From Litsea cubeba (taxonomy: Eukaryota; Streptophyta; Magnoliopsida; Laurales; Lauraceae): DNA of 64,000 bases. Made by a program: the position numbers and the translations under genes. The first letter of the stretch is position 1. The number at the start of each line of letters is the position of its first letter. This document shows positions 1-44,163 of the stretch, piece after piece. A model generated the notes under the pieces. The model had not been told where the DNA came from. It saw only the letters and a list, made by a program, of their open reading frames with translations, and did no database searches. The stretch spans positions 14,938,354 to 15,002,353 of the forward strand of contig CM022955.1 of NCBI GenBank assembly GCA_012931725.1. The letters run 5' to 3'.

Positions 1-791
1 ATCGGGTTTTGGTCCTTATTCTAGTGGAAAGGAGAGAAATGGAGAGAAAGAGGGAGATATAGAAGGAGAACAAGAGAGACAGAGAGAGAGTCTACCCTGC
101 ATGCTCATGATTTCTAATGTAGAAAGATGGGGAGAGAGCGACCGACAAATGCGATAATGCAATACTCGAAGACCTAATAAAGCAGTGAAGTATTGCTTAA
201 GTGGCCAAGTCACGCCGTTGAGATAGAGTTAGAGAGAGGGAGAGTGCAAGAGAGAGATCAGGGGTGAAGGCCGTAGATGCCGCGGAAGCACGAATCCAAA
301 TGAGTTGGCCGCTACAAATGCGATAAAGATTGTGTCGGCTTGAATTGGGCACTAGTTGTGGAGACTTGTAACTATCTACGAGAGATCAATCACACACGAT
401 TCACTCTTCAAAATCCAAGGGCAAGGATGGACACCCTAGATGTAGAAGATGATGATGTACAATTTAGATATAGTGGAAAGAAGAGGGTGATCTAGTGTTA
501 GAGATGATATGTTTGGATTATTTGCAACTGCTATCTCCCATGTCTACATATAGCCTTTTGGCTAATGGATGATAATATTTCTATTCAAGTTCGAATGGAA
601 AGATGATAACGATTGAGAGTTGGATCAAACTCTATCAATTTGAATTTGAATGAACATATGATATGGATAAAGAGTTGGACTAAACTCAAACTATTCTTAT
701 ACCTATCACCATTAAGACTTCTTGTGGGGGGTGTCTTTTTGTGAGTGCGGTCCACCCACATGTAAACACAAGTTACCCCATCACAAATACC

Positions 792-795
<4 letters not shown>

Positions 796-824
<29 letters not shown>
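796..824 (+). repeat. Poly-G run of 29
   Basis: An uninterrupted run of 29 G, flanked by AACA and TTGTGC. Such a run could form intramolecular G-quadruplexes and is a site where sequencing length is unreliable. It is not inside a recognised gene. Confidence 0.9.
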
Positions 825-826
<2 letters not shown>

Positions 827-2410
827 GTGCTGGAAGGGAGAGAAATGAAAGGGAGAGGGTTTGTGCTGAGAGAGAGAGCAGGAGATAAGGGAGAGGCCAC
901 ACTAGGAGACAAAGGGCCGGGGTTTGCATTCATTTTAGAGATTAGGAACCTAGCATTGTAAACCACTATCATTGATTCCATTCCTGTCTTTTTTTCCGAT
1001 TTCGCATTGTAGTGGAACACTTTGAAGTTCTAATTGATTCTAGCGCTTTATTAAAAAAAAAGACACATGAAGATTGAAATAACTAAAAGGACACCTAAAG
1101 TTCAAAAATGAAAAGCTATAGATTGCACAAATAATACTAAAAATGATTATATACATCATAGTTAATTTAAACTACATTTTACAATTGACTATTTTTAGTT
1201 TTTACTACATATAAATGAAAGTATGAAACATATAAACTTATTAAAAATATAAAATGAAACTTTGGTGGGCATTTCATCTCATCTAATGAGCAAGAATTGG
1301 GGGCGGTATTAGGCTTGGAACAACTACAATGGGCGGCAAGTGGGACTGAAATATTTTTGGGGGCATTCCCTTTTGCCTCAAGCCAAATATGGAACTTTTA
1401 GGCCAATTTTATCCGGAACGAAATGAAATTGACAACTATGTTTTTAAACTTGAGGTATTTTGAAAATAGGCTAGGTGCATAGGTTCATGAGTCTAACCGT
1501 TGTGGTTTTGAAATATGACACGTCTAGCTATCCAGTCCAAAAATGGGTTCCAAAACAGGATCCATTATAATATATTAAAGTAGAAGGTTTTGGATCTAAT
1601 TTTGTCCATACTTTCTATTTTGACTAATAGTTACATTTGGTTTTTACAACTGTAGCATGTTTTCTCTCATGCACTCCCCATGCATACAACTCCCATCTAC
1701 CCACCACTTCTAACGAACATGTATCCCACTCATGCACTCCCTCCTCTCTCATCAACCACTCATTTAAACTCCCGTTCTACCTCTTTATATGCTCATTGTA
1801 GTTTTTTATTTTGCTGAGTTACACAGATGATGCCTGAGGTTCAAAGAGGAAGTTGAAAGCATTAAGTGCACTATTTGTTTTTCTGTTTATAATATATTTG
1901 ATTTACATCCTCCACATATGATATACACATTTTTTGCTTATTTAAATATTCAAAATAAGAAAAATCAATTATGAATTTGAATGTATGATATCCATTCCCT
2001 CTCTCTCAAAACTTGTCTCTTTTGAAGTTAAGACTTTATTATGATGTTAATCCCAAACTTATTCATCATTTATATTTTTATAAAGTTATTAATGTTTAAT
2101 GGTTCTATGAAGTGATGTTTAGAATTATGAATGCTTAATTTGCAATAAATATTATTTTTAATCTATTATTGTTTAATTTGATTTGAATGTGCATGCATGT
2201 GCTTAGTGCGGATTTTTGTGCTAGTTTATTAACAAGAGAAAAAATAGAAAGTTCAAAATCCAGTTTCAAGTGGGTCGGAAGTCGGAACCTCTGGCTAATA
2301 AGAGAAACGAATTTCCATTACATGTGGATGTGGTTCGGCCCATCAACAACGTAACCCATTGGGTCAGGTCTACTACCCATGTTTCCAGAAAGTGGGGATA
2401 AAGTGAAAAC

Positions 2411-2411
<1 letters not shown>

Positions 2412-2443
<32 letters not shown>
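2412..2443 (+). promoter_or_regulatory. GA dinucleotide run in the GATC 5' leader
   Basis: About 16 GA dinucleotides end 5 bases before the GATC start codon. GA/CT microsatellites are common in plant 5' leaders and are bound by BPC/GAGA-binding proteins; a regulatory role here is inference from position only. Confidence 0.45.
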
Positions 2444-2447
<4 letters not shown>

Positions 2448-2448
2448 C

Positions 2449-33658
<31,210 letters not shown>

Positions 33659-36600
33659 AAGGTGTTTATCCTAAAGCAATTTTATGGTGATCTAGCAACA
33701 TCAGTTGGTTTCAATCTAGAGGTATGTTATCAGTGATCTAGCATCTAGCCAAGAGTGCAAGACCATGGTTCTAAACAGAGGACACCTCAACTTATGGTTC
33801 TAAACAGAGGACACCTTGTGCTTTATTGCCTTTTTTCAGCTGGCTTATTAGACCCCACTACTGGCAGATTCCGGCACTCCACTGTCATTATAATAGTAAT
33901 TATATGTTCTAAATTTTTTGCAGTTATGAGAGGGGCTAACGAAGGGCATTCACCATAAAGCAATTCATGGTGGTAGGATATATCATATATCGTTTTGGTT
34001 GGTGAGTTGTAAACTGTTGGGACTTTTGTTATTTATTACATGCTGACATGCTGCTAATATAAGTTATACAAGCCATTGATCTGTATTTAATTTTTTTGTC
34101 ATGGTCTGCCATGCGTATTGAGCATATTGAATATTTGAATCTCTTGTTAACTATGTGCTGAAAAATATAGGCATCCACAAAGATATTGGGGAATGATTAA
34201 TATTTCCCTGGGCCTCATTTCTTGATGCATTTGAGGAGCCCATGTTTTGGTGATCCAAGCTATTGATTTGCTGGAGAGCCCACTGGATGAGGGGTACAGA
34301 TATTGGAAATCTTAAATCCTTTGTTCTTGGGCATTTTTTCCTCTGGTTGCTTGTGCATTTTCTTCTCAAACTGTCTGTTACTGGTGTTTGCATAGGAGAC
34401 TGGTTTCCTATTGGGGCCTGGACCAGACCTATGTTCTACATTTGTCTGTACCAACTGAATACAGGGGAGAGAGCAGTAGTGGCGCCTTGGATTGGCAAAT
34501 ATCTGAAAATGTGATGAGCCTATTGATTGATTCTCATGGAAATTTGAAATTAAACACTAGTGCTTTATCTATCAGGGGACAGGCTTGGCACAGGCCTGCT
34601 TTGCTAGCTATATATGATAAACTGATAGAAAATTGCGGCAAATGCTAATTCATTGAAATGAGGGTTATCTGGATGAAAATAGGAGTAAAATAAGGAAAAT
34701 ATAATCTTCCATTTTCTTAACTTCAGAAGCTTGTTTGGCAATCCAAGAAAGCAAGAAGAAAAGATTCTTTTTAAAAAGTTGAATATTTTTTCGTGCATCT
34801 TCCCCCTTAGAAAACTTTCTACAATATAAAATCTCCCAAAACTTGGAATTTACATAAAAAAAATCGTTAAGTCTTGCCTTTCTTATGTGCTGGTTAGGAC
34901 AGTAGCGTTGATGGTGGATGATGATTGTGGTGATTATAACAATGATGGTTTTGGTGGTGGTGGTGGCAGTGCTGATGATCATGATGTTGACGATGATGAT
35001 TGTAGTGATGATGTGCCACCTTACTATATTATTAGGGAAAGTTTTACTCCAATTGAAGTTATTTTCATTGTTTAGATTGATTCTTTCTCCTTATTTCAAT
35101 AGCTTATTTTAGATGGAATCATCTTTTGTGAGCTATAAGACTAATTAGAATATCAATGAAAAAAAGACTAATTAGAGTGGTTTTTTTTTAGTGATAGAAC
35201 AATGTGGAAAAGTGGATTGGAGTAATTTGGATTACAGAGGTGACCCATTAATGGATTTGAAGGGACAAACTATGCACGAATAGAGTGTGTTCTATCAGTG
35301 GCCAACACACTCGTAGTTGAGATTTTTCACAATACCAATATAAAAAGAATCCTCATTTCAAGTGGTTTTACTTTTAGAAATGAGGTTCCCATGATACCGA
35401 CATTGGATGATTTTTATAAGTAAATAATCTAGCATTGGCACTGTTGAACCATTTTCATCATTTTCAATGTTTTTGTAAGTGAAAATCTCCACTATTTTAT
35501 ACGATTCCATTCTTTCAAGAGGCCCAATGAAAATGCATTCGTTTTTAATTAAACCGATCACTGGGATATTTTTTGAAAATTTCTGTTTTTCTAGAGGATT
35601 TTTTGGAAAAAATCCCTGAAGAGATTGTGAAGACAATGAAGGCTGAGAAATTTTAATACAGATGATAAAAGGCCTTCCTGCCTCTTTTTTCGTTTTTTTT
35701 TTTTTTTTTTTTACTCCAAACAACATCAGCAGGGATGTTTGGTGTTGCTGCTGCTGCTGCTTCTAGTGAAAGTATGAGCAGTGGGTTCAGGTTGACTATG
35801 GTTATGGGTTAATTGGGTGGGTGGTCATTTGGAGGCAAATTGGGTGGTAACAAGTGGACTCGTTCCTGGCCAGTGTGAGTTGGACCGGTTTGGTTATTGG
35901 GTGTGATGTTACGCAGGCTGTGGTCACTGGTGAGCATGGGAAAATGGGCTATGTTGGTTTTGAGAGATGAGGCATTGGTGTTGATGAAGCTATAGGGATG
36001 TGGGTTTGTTTCAGCAAGCACAGGTGGTGAGGCAGAGAGGTGTTGGCTATGGCTTGGCTTCTGGTTGAAAGAGGTGATGAGAGACGGGTAAATTGCAGGT
36101 TTGCAGGTTGGGTTCCAGCAGAAGATGGACGTTGATGTGTGATGGATTTCTATGAACATGAGATGGGAAGTCAGGAAGATGATTGGCTGGGATAAATATG
36201 CAGTGGGTTTGGACGACTTGGTATGGAGGTTGCAATTATAGTGAAGATGAAGATGGGTGATGGGTTGAAGAAGAAGAAGAGAGATGCAGCAGAGATGAAG
36301 ATGGATGGCAGGTTCTGGGGAGAGTGGGAACAAGTGGCTTGTTTGGCTTTGGTGATGAGGGCTTTTATGGTCTGAGTTCTTGTAAGGAAGGGTATTACTT
36401 TATTGTTGGTAATAATGATGTGACGTCCAAGTAGATAAATAGACTCAAAATCTCTCTTAGAATTTAATAAGGTCAATGGTCAATGGTGATAATGATGTGA
36501 TGTCCAAGTAGAGCTGGATATGAGAGTATGAGACTCCTTAGTTGGGTTCATTCATAGAATATCTAGACAGAATTTCTATTATTTTAAAGTCTCTAATTAG

Positions 36601-38040
36601 ATGGGGCATCCATATCACAGAAGCAGCATCACCATCACCATCATTGGCACTCAGATTCAGTACAGAGGATGCTGATGGAACAGTCCTTCTCTAGTTAGAG
36701 GAATCCTCGTTCGCATCAAGCAAAATCAAGTCTGTGACTAGGGACCATGTGCAAGTGACATAACTGCAATTGTAAAGCATTATAGGGCCCACAAACTAGA
36801 GTTGGCTTTCAAGCTTCTGCATGCCTTTGTGATTCTCATCATTTTGTCATTTTATAGAGAACTTGCTGAAGTCAAAGGACTTGTAGACCATGATATCTAG
36901 ATGAGTTATGGAAGTCCATGTAGACTTTTTGTATCTAGATAGGGGTGAGTACATCATTACCTTCAATGTGTAGAAGATGTGGACCATTTCTCTGAAAACT
37001 TGCCTTCAAGCATACAAAAACATGATCTGAAATCTATAGCTCAGGCCCTGTCCATATATTGCTCCAGATATAATCAATGGGGTTTCAAGCTTCTATTATC
37101 GAAACTAAAAGTCCAAACGTTACGGATCTATAATCAATGGGTTCCAGCAAACATAGTTTGAACAACAGGTTGTGATTGTCAGGATAACTCATAATTCATT
37201 TAACTCAAATCAGTCTATGGATGGCAACGGGTAGAGTAAATAAGAGACAGGCCTCTACAAGCTTTTAGTTTTTTCTAAGGTTTTAAAATTTAGTCCCTCT
37301 AAAACTTGAATTCTACGAGATAATAACAAGGCCCCAAAACAACAGCAGAGCGGTATGGCTCTGGTCGTTTCATTTTTTATTTTATGTCGAGGCTTTTCCC
37401 TTTAGCTTACCTCTAAAGATGATTTTTCTCTCCTATCCAAAGTTTGAATATTCCCCCACACCTACACTTACAACTTTTATATACTAAAATACCCACAAAA
37501 TGAGGTATGACTTAAGGGAAATGCTTTTTGTAAATGAGTTTGGACTTTTGACAAATTTATATTGTTGCATTTGTGGATTGAGAATGCATTAGTGTAAATG
37601 AGCTGAGATAAAAACCTATAGCATTGGTATATGTAATTAAGAAGTAGAGATCTAACATGTAATTTTTATTTTTTTATATTGTTTTGGATCTTAGGACATG
37701 TTTGGACATGTACACAATAAAATATTTCTATATTTATATACGAGGAGAATAAGATCTTACATGATAAAATATTGTAACATTACAATATTGTGGTATTGTT
37801 GCTATTTGGCAATTTCCAAGAAAATTCAATAAATTTTGAATTAAGTTGTTTGCCAGCCATCCCATATTATAATATGCATTAAATTCAAAATTGACCTCGA
37901 TTTTTAAATAAAAAAATGGTCAATAACTTTATAATTTTATTTTAATATTTTCTTAAAATGACAAGAAGAAAAAAATATTTTTTAGAAACTCAGTTCTATT
38001 TAAATAAAAATATCCAATTATATCTTCAAAATAAGGAATT
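33659..38040. other. Region downstream of GATC without a recognised gene
   Basis: The 3' UTR and polyadenylation site of GATC should lie at its start. At 34905-35015 there is an imperfect GAT/GGT trinucleotide stretch whose Asp/Gly-rich frames are low-complexity. At 35692-35712 there is a poly-T run. A 174-codon reverse frame at 35809-36333 is Pro/His/Ser-rich with no family resemblance and I do not call it. A GTGATGTCCAAGTAG word is duplicated at about 36418 and 36495. The rest is AT-rich. Confidence 0.5.
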
Positions 38041-38223
38041 CAAGGTAAAGCGGGTTTCTTTGATTTTCTAAGAATTTTATTCACGCCAATAAACATATTA
38101 TAAATTTCAAGATAAGGGAATTCATGGTAAAATACGTTCCTTTGAATTTGTAGGAACTCAATCTCATGTGAACAAATAGATCTTATCTTTCACGGCATAA
38201 TGTGTTCTTTGAATTCTTAGAAA
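38041..38223. repeat. Left part of an AT-rich repeat cut by the CACTA element
   Basis: Three imperfect direct units, starting near 38041, 38110 and 38190, share a pattern like GAATTCATGGTAAA..GTTCCTTTGAATT..TAAGAA. A fourth unit lies at 44255-44310, beyond the CACTA element, which is inserted in the third. The motif is related to the arms of the element at 3429-3712. Confidence 0.5.
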
Positions 38224-38244
38224 CACTACAACAAAAACTGCTTT

Positions 38245-38540
38245 TTGCGGCGGCCGGCAATAGATTCGTTGCTTAGTTGGACGACGAAAAAAACTTTTAG
38301 CGTTGCCCGTTGGCCGCCGGTAATAGTAAAAATGGCCGATGCTAAAAATTGCGGCGGCCTTCCGAGTGCCGTTAAAAGAGGGGTTTATTTTTTCCTTGGC
38401 GCCGGTAATATCAATATTGGCTGCCGGTAATAGCAATATTTTTTTATAGCGGCGGTCTTGTGGCCGCCGCTACAAGCAGTATTTTTTTTTAAAATGTTGC
38501 TTTTAGCGGCGAGCATGTGGCCGCCGCTAAAAGCAGTAAA
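38245..38540. repeat. CACTA left subterminal repeats
   Basis: Repeated GGCGGC / GCCGCCG(C/G)TA words in both orientations, for example GTGGCCGCCGCTACAAGCAG and TGGCCGCCGCTAAAAGCAGT about 57 bp apart. The right end mirrors them at 43950-44150. Confidence 0.8.
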
Positions 38541-39782
38541 TTTTATATACAGATATTTGCCCACAATTATCACAAAAATACCTGCTAATAATTTACAAAG
38601 ACCCATCTTAGCATATTCTTTACAAGTGGAAGCAAGTGTAACTAGCTAATATTCACTTGCACAAGAAAATCATCACAATAAGACCAATATGTCAAAAAGA
38701 AAACCAATAAATATGTTTCGAATAAAAATGCATTGCATACTTGAAAAATTGTACAACAAAAGGCAAAAGGAACAGAAAGATGCCATGGAAAAATCTAGTT
38801 CTTAGGAGAATATATAGGTCGTCCATTGAGTCTTAAATGGAATCCAACAGTCAGCATCTTGAGCACAGATGGCAGATCATCTAAAGAGATGACATGATAC
38901 TGACATTCTTTAGATTTATGCATGCATATTGATTAATTGGAAACAAGTACAAAATGGATTTATTTCTCTTTTGATTGGCAAAGAAATTTATAAGAAAGTG
39001 CCAAGAGAAGATAGAAAGAATAAACAACAATGATAGAAAGAAATCAGAAGGAATTCGTAGAAAACATGACAGAAATAAACAAATATGAAAAGATCAAGAG
39101 GAGATAAGATCAGATTAAAAATAAAAAGATGGATACAGATGATGAATCACACAACTTGTGCTATCAATATGTCTAAAATTCAATACCATTCCCAGCCCAT
39201 TAGATCACACATGCACCACACCCCATCTATCTCCATTAGTTCCAAACTGCTCTTTCAAATAAATATCAGCACCCATTCATTCATTCAAGTAAAAACAAGT
39301 CAGGCATGTCCACATAACACATTCCAGATATATATATATATATATATATTTTGAAAAAAAAAAGCCACATTCTTAAGTATCACATATATTCAATTCATTC
39401 ATAAAATAGTACCCAAGTCCACTATAAAAAGACAAACCATATAATAGGCAACAGCTGCGGGCTACATGTTCCTTACTCTTGCAGCCACTTCAACTGCTAC
39501 TCTTCTTTTACTTTACTACACACACAACCCCACACCCTAAACAAAACTAGGCCCAAATGAGTGTCTTGGAATTTTTTCATGACTAATGCCCAAGTGGGGG
39601 TTGTGATGCGATACCAACCAAACACCAGAGTATATTTTTAAAACATACAGAGCTTGAATCAGTTTTGAGCCAAAATCCTCAAACTGGACACACAAGGATC
39701 CTATACCAGATCTGGATCCGATTTCAAAGTTTAAATAAAAAAGGCACCACCATACCTGATTCATCTATCAGGCAAAAGTCTC

Positions 39783-39910
39783 CCTGCACCGATGGGGAGC
39801 CCGGGTTGTGGACCGGCTCCCCATGGGAGCCGTTGGATCCCATGTGCGCCTGGGATCCAACGGCTCCCATGGGGAGCCGGGCCACAGCCCGGGCTCCTCA
39901 TTGGTGCAGG
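39783..39910. repeat. 128-bp near-perfect hairpin inside the CACTA element
   Basis: Two 60-bp arms (39783-39842 and 39851-39910) are inverted repeats with about four mismatches, separated by 8 nt (TGTGCGCC). The ends are CCTGCACC and GGTGCAGG. It is GC-rich in an AT-rich setting, which suggests a separately inserted foldback element. No target duplication is evident. Confidence 0.85.
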
Positions 39911-42900
39911 TAGCAGGGCTCATCTATCAATCAAACACTATTTGTATTTGGAGGATGAAAATAGGTCCAATAGCACAAAACCCCAAATTGAGAATACTTA
40001 GTATGGGTCCAGTATTAAAAACTATTTTTAATTTAGGCCTAGGTCCAGGTCCAGCTGGTCCATGAATATTTCATACTCAAGGACCCAAAAACTTATTGTG
40101 TTTATTTAGTTTCACTCAAATTTTATTTCTTGCACATGAGGGTGGCAGCATGTCAGGTTTTACAAATGTCATGGTAAAACTCATACCCACCCAAAAATAA
40201 CTAGACCTTCTTCTTCTTCCTTTTTTGATGAAATAACTAGAGCCTATTGAAAAATAATCTTTGTTTGAGTTCATGAGGGTGGCATAAGTAGACCCTATTG
40301 AAAAATAATCTTGGTTTTAGTTCATGAGGGTGGGAGTTGCTGTACAGGAATTGGTCTGCTCCAAGTCCAGCATTTAAAAGAAAAGGTCCAAAGCATATAT
40401 CCATTTAGCTTACCATTACAGGATACAGTTTTGACTAGTGGAGCCTTTGGTATTGCCTGTTGTTCTTTTGCCTCTAGTTTTTTAACTTGAAAACTTTCAC
40501 TGGTTAATAATTGAAAACTTTCATGGCTAGATAAAAGAGAAGGGGTTAATTCTGAACTGAAGGGGATTGTTTTAAATAAGAACTCTTTGAGTACTCTGAA
40601 CCTTTACTTCTAACTGATGAAAGATTATATTTACTGTTTGTTTTTTCACCTAAAACATCTCAAATGACTTTTTGGAATTTCATGAATTCCATACCCTTTT
40701 CTTTTTTTGTGAAATTTATAGATGCTCAAGTAATGAGCCCTCAATGTCGCTCTTAAATACAAAGTCATGCCTTAGGCCTTGTTTCAAATGGATCAAGTTT
40801 TAAATAGGTTGATTTGAGAAATAGATGGCCATCTAATTACTGAATCCTTCAACAAATAGGTTGATTTGATCGAAATAGGCAACCATAAATTCCATCTAAT
40901 TTCTTTTTTGTGAAATAGACATTAACAATCTAATTTTGATCAAGTTTTAAATAGGTTGATTTGAAATAGATTGATTTGGAATTTATGGATGCCTTAGACA
41001 TTAACCATTAAAGATGGCGTGCAAAACACAATCAAGTTGACAACATTGTATAGAACCATGTAACACCAAGCCACGATTTAGACAAAAAAACAAAGATCAA
41101 ACAAAGCATTTATGGGATCTATGCCATACATGCATGTAATATATTGTTGCAGCCATCTCTCCCACTTGCAAACCATCCATAATCCAAGCCCACACACAAC
41201 CCATAGAACGCAGGCTCTCGGCCAGGCACTTCACCTTCATCTCTATTTTGTCTCTAACTTCTCTCCTCCACCGGCAGAAGTATTGATTTCATGCATTCAA
41301 TGTTGTTGGAGTGAAAATTAAGGTTTGAGTGGAAAAAGATTTCTCTAGTGGCCTAGGGTATAGATGGGGAAAGGTTTCTTCAACCTTGATGATGAAAAGC
41401 TTGTGCCCATTGCCTACCCTCGTGCCTAACTCAGACCCAAAATGGCGCACACAGAATCGCATAGCGCAATCATTGAATATGAAAAACCGGGAAAAGAACA
41501 CAACCCTACCATTCAAATCAAAATATATGATAAAATACACCCCAACCATTGAATATGACTGGTGCTCGCTCGAATTTTGGTATATCAAAATCTTCTTTCA
41601 TTTCCATTCTTCATGTGGGCTATAGAGAGGTAAAACGAAAGGAAAAAAGGAAATAACCATCATAACAAAATCAAAAGACACATTATAATGATGCAGCCAC
41701 ATCCGAGAGCCACACGCTCTCAAAGAAAATCAGCTGCACAATTGAATCAGAACCTCCCCCTGTTTCTATTAAATCCCAGACCATCTCCCATCTCTACCAC
41801 CCATCTCACCATCCCCTGCAGTTTGTGCAACGCACTCACATACCCTTCATCATCCCTACCACACTCAACACCCACGGCAGCTTCAGTGAAACCTTGGATC
41901 AATTGGCTAATAGTTTTTCAGTGAAGCTGAAATCCAATGTATGAGTAATTGCAACTTCCCATGAATCTTCTAAGGCTTGTTGGCTTATTTTAGTTGCCAC
42001 TTTTTACTATTTTGGATGCTCATGACTTTTGATCCAACTAGGGATTCCTTCAATATGGAGTATGGACAATGCATAAGTAATATCTCAACCTGTTAAAAAA
42101 AAGAACCCTGCTACAGGGCCCGAAAATCGAAAGTTGGACTTCAGTAATCATGTTTGGATGGTTCACAATGAAGATAAGCTGGCAATTTTCTTATGGATAG
42201 GAAGTACACTGGAGCTTCCCTAACATGTATGGTAATGATTGGTTGCTTATGAAGGGTTTTGATTTTTCATTCTTTTGTGTTGATCAGGTATGTAACACAT
42301 GCTACACATGGAAATGAAGTACAATAATACACATATAAGAGATAATGCATTATTTTAGTCACTCTCCCTCCATCATTGTACCCCTTGTCATCATCACTTT
42401 CTACATTTTCAGTTTTACCTGTCCATCAGCTCCTAGATAGTGATGAAACTCTGCCTAATATGAGAAAGTAAACATCTCATTACTGTCATCTTTTCACTCA
42501 TAAACCTTCACCTATTCATTCTTTTATTTTGGTGTCAGGCATACAACAAGACACGCCAGACATGAAAATCATGTCCAATAATGTGCACCATTCATGGCCC
42601 AGAATCAGGGGCATCAAGAATCCAACATATTGAGTGTAGCATCGATCTCAATCACACTTCAAAAACACTGTACTAAAAAACTTCAAGGAGAGAAAATCTT
42701 CAGATCATCAATAACTAGAGGAGAGAAAAATAGGATGATGTGAGATTATACAAATCGAATTAGTCAGTAGACTAGAAGGGGCCAAAGGGGATTGGTGTTA
42801 GGGTCACTTGTTTGTAAATCTGGACTCTACCCAAGGGTGTGCCCTGCCCTTGTAGGCTAGCTAGTAATTAGTGCCCAACAATGGTCCGAAAGAGCCTGGA

Positions 42901-43149
42901 TGGGCTAGAATCTGTTCCACTTCCTTGCTCTGTATAGCTGGCGTCAGTGAATGAGTCGGGTTGGTCCTATCCCATTCTGCTTAACCTGGTTTGGGGCTGG
43001 ATATGAACCAGGGACTGTTTAAAGGATAGGGGATTATGATCCTCAAAGTTTCAGAGTGTTAAGATGATATTATTTCAAAGTTTCAAAGTGTTAAGATGAT
43101 ATGAAAACCCCCAATGAAGAAGCATACAAAAATGAAACCACGACAGAAC

Positions 43150-43900
43150 CATGCATAAAAAAAGGGGGAAATACCTGAGTTTTCTCCTCTTACTTGTTTC
43201 CTTCCTCTCCGGTCAAGGCACGACGGTAGCGGCGGCGACCCTCCTTCTTCGGCGAATGGATAGGAATTTCAGTCGGATCGGCTGTAAAGGACGGCGTGAG
43301 AGAGGGATGAGATTGAGAGTGGGAGTGATGGTGAGAGAAGAGGTGGGTATGCTGGTGGAGGTTGCGGGAGAGATGAAGGGTTGCAGGGGAGAGATGGGCG
43401 TGCGCAGGGGAGAGACGAGATGGGGATGGCTTGCCAGGGGAGAGATGAGTGAGAAAATGAGAGAGATGGTGAGAGAAGAAGAGTTGCAGGGGAGCGAGTG
43501 AGAGACTTACAGATGGAGTGTTGGTTACGGTGATGGGGGGTGGGTTCTGGATGATTACAGGGGTGGCAGATGGGCTAGAATAGGGCTGTGAGAAGAGGAA
43601 AATGGCCAGAAAGATGTCCTGATTTCACCGGGCTAGAATAGGGCTGTGAGAAGAGTTCTGATTTCACCGGGCGATGATGATGATGGGTTGGGATCGATGA
43701 TGGTCAGTGGGGATGGATGGCCAGAAAGATAGGATGCATCGGCGATCTCAACCGGTGACAGAGTGAGAGAGTGAGAGAGATGGAGGGGTGCATGCGCAGG
43801 GGAGACACATTGAGAGAGAGGTGCACAGGGGAGAGATGAGCGAGAGAGGGATGAGATTGAGAGAGTGAGATACCGTGAGGGAGAGATGAGCGAGAGAGAG
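43150..43900. other. GC- and GA-rich block in the right half of the CACTA element
   Basis: GAGAGATG-rich degenerate repeats and a duplicated block (GGGCTAGAATAGGGCTGTGAG at about 43573 and 43630). The 116-codon forward frame at 43151-43501 follows this repeat and resembles no family I know. It is more likely filler of the transposon than a gene. Confidence 0.45.
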
Positions 43901-44163
43901 GGATAAATTAGATGGGTTACAATTTTTACCGTCGGGTGCCACTTATGGCCGCCGCTAAAAATAATTTGTAGCGACATCCACCACTTGACTGTCGGTAAAA
44001 ACAAAATTTTTTGCCACGAATTATTGGCGCCATTAGATCAATGTTTCTAGCGACGGACGACGCGAAGGCCGCCAGTAAAAGTAGCTTAAAAATTGTGTTA
44101 CAGCGATGTGTCAGATTGGCCGCCGCTATAAGTTCGCCGCTAAAAATGTATTTTCTTGTAGTG

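Larger units (their letters stand above)
1..2448. other. Upstream intergenic region of GATC
   Basis: No convincing coding region is visible. The first 300 bases and bases 830-900 are rich in GA dinucleotides. A run of 29 G lies at 796-824, and open frames across it are low-complexity artefacts. The stretch 1030-2250 is AT-rich and featureless to my reading. The last 200 bases before the GATC start codon should hold its promoter, but I see no clear TATA box; the only notable element is the GA run next to the ATG. Confidence 0.6.
38224..44163. mobile_element. 5.94-kb non-autonomous CACTA (En/Spm) transposon
   Basis: The ends are CACTACAACAAAAA and TTTTCTTGTAGTG, inverted repeats of the CACTA type. 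A 3-bp duplication AAA lies on each side (38221-38223 and 44164-44166), as expected for this superfamily. Both subterminal regions (38245-38540 and 43930-44150) carry repeated GCGGCGG / GCCGCCGCTA motifs in both orientations, the usual transposase-binding arrangement. I see no TNPD-like transposase in the interior, so it depends on an autonomous relative. The interior holds a hairpin element at 39783-39910 and GA-rich GC-biased sequence at 43150-43900. Confidence 0.88.

Noticed and set aside
34887..35075. Asp/Gly-rich acidic protein
   Set aside because: It is an imperfect GAT/GGT trinucleotide stretch; the neighbouring frame gives an equally repetitive Met/Val product.
35809..36333. 174-codon reverse frame, Pro/His/Ser-rich
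   Set aside because: It has no recognisable domain, low-complexity composition, several overlapping frames on the same strand and no splice or promoter context. It is treated as chance.
43151..43501. 116-codon basic frame as a transposase remnant of the CACTA element
   Set aside because: It is dominated by degenerate GAGAGATG repeats and has none of the motifs of CACTA transposases.
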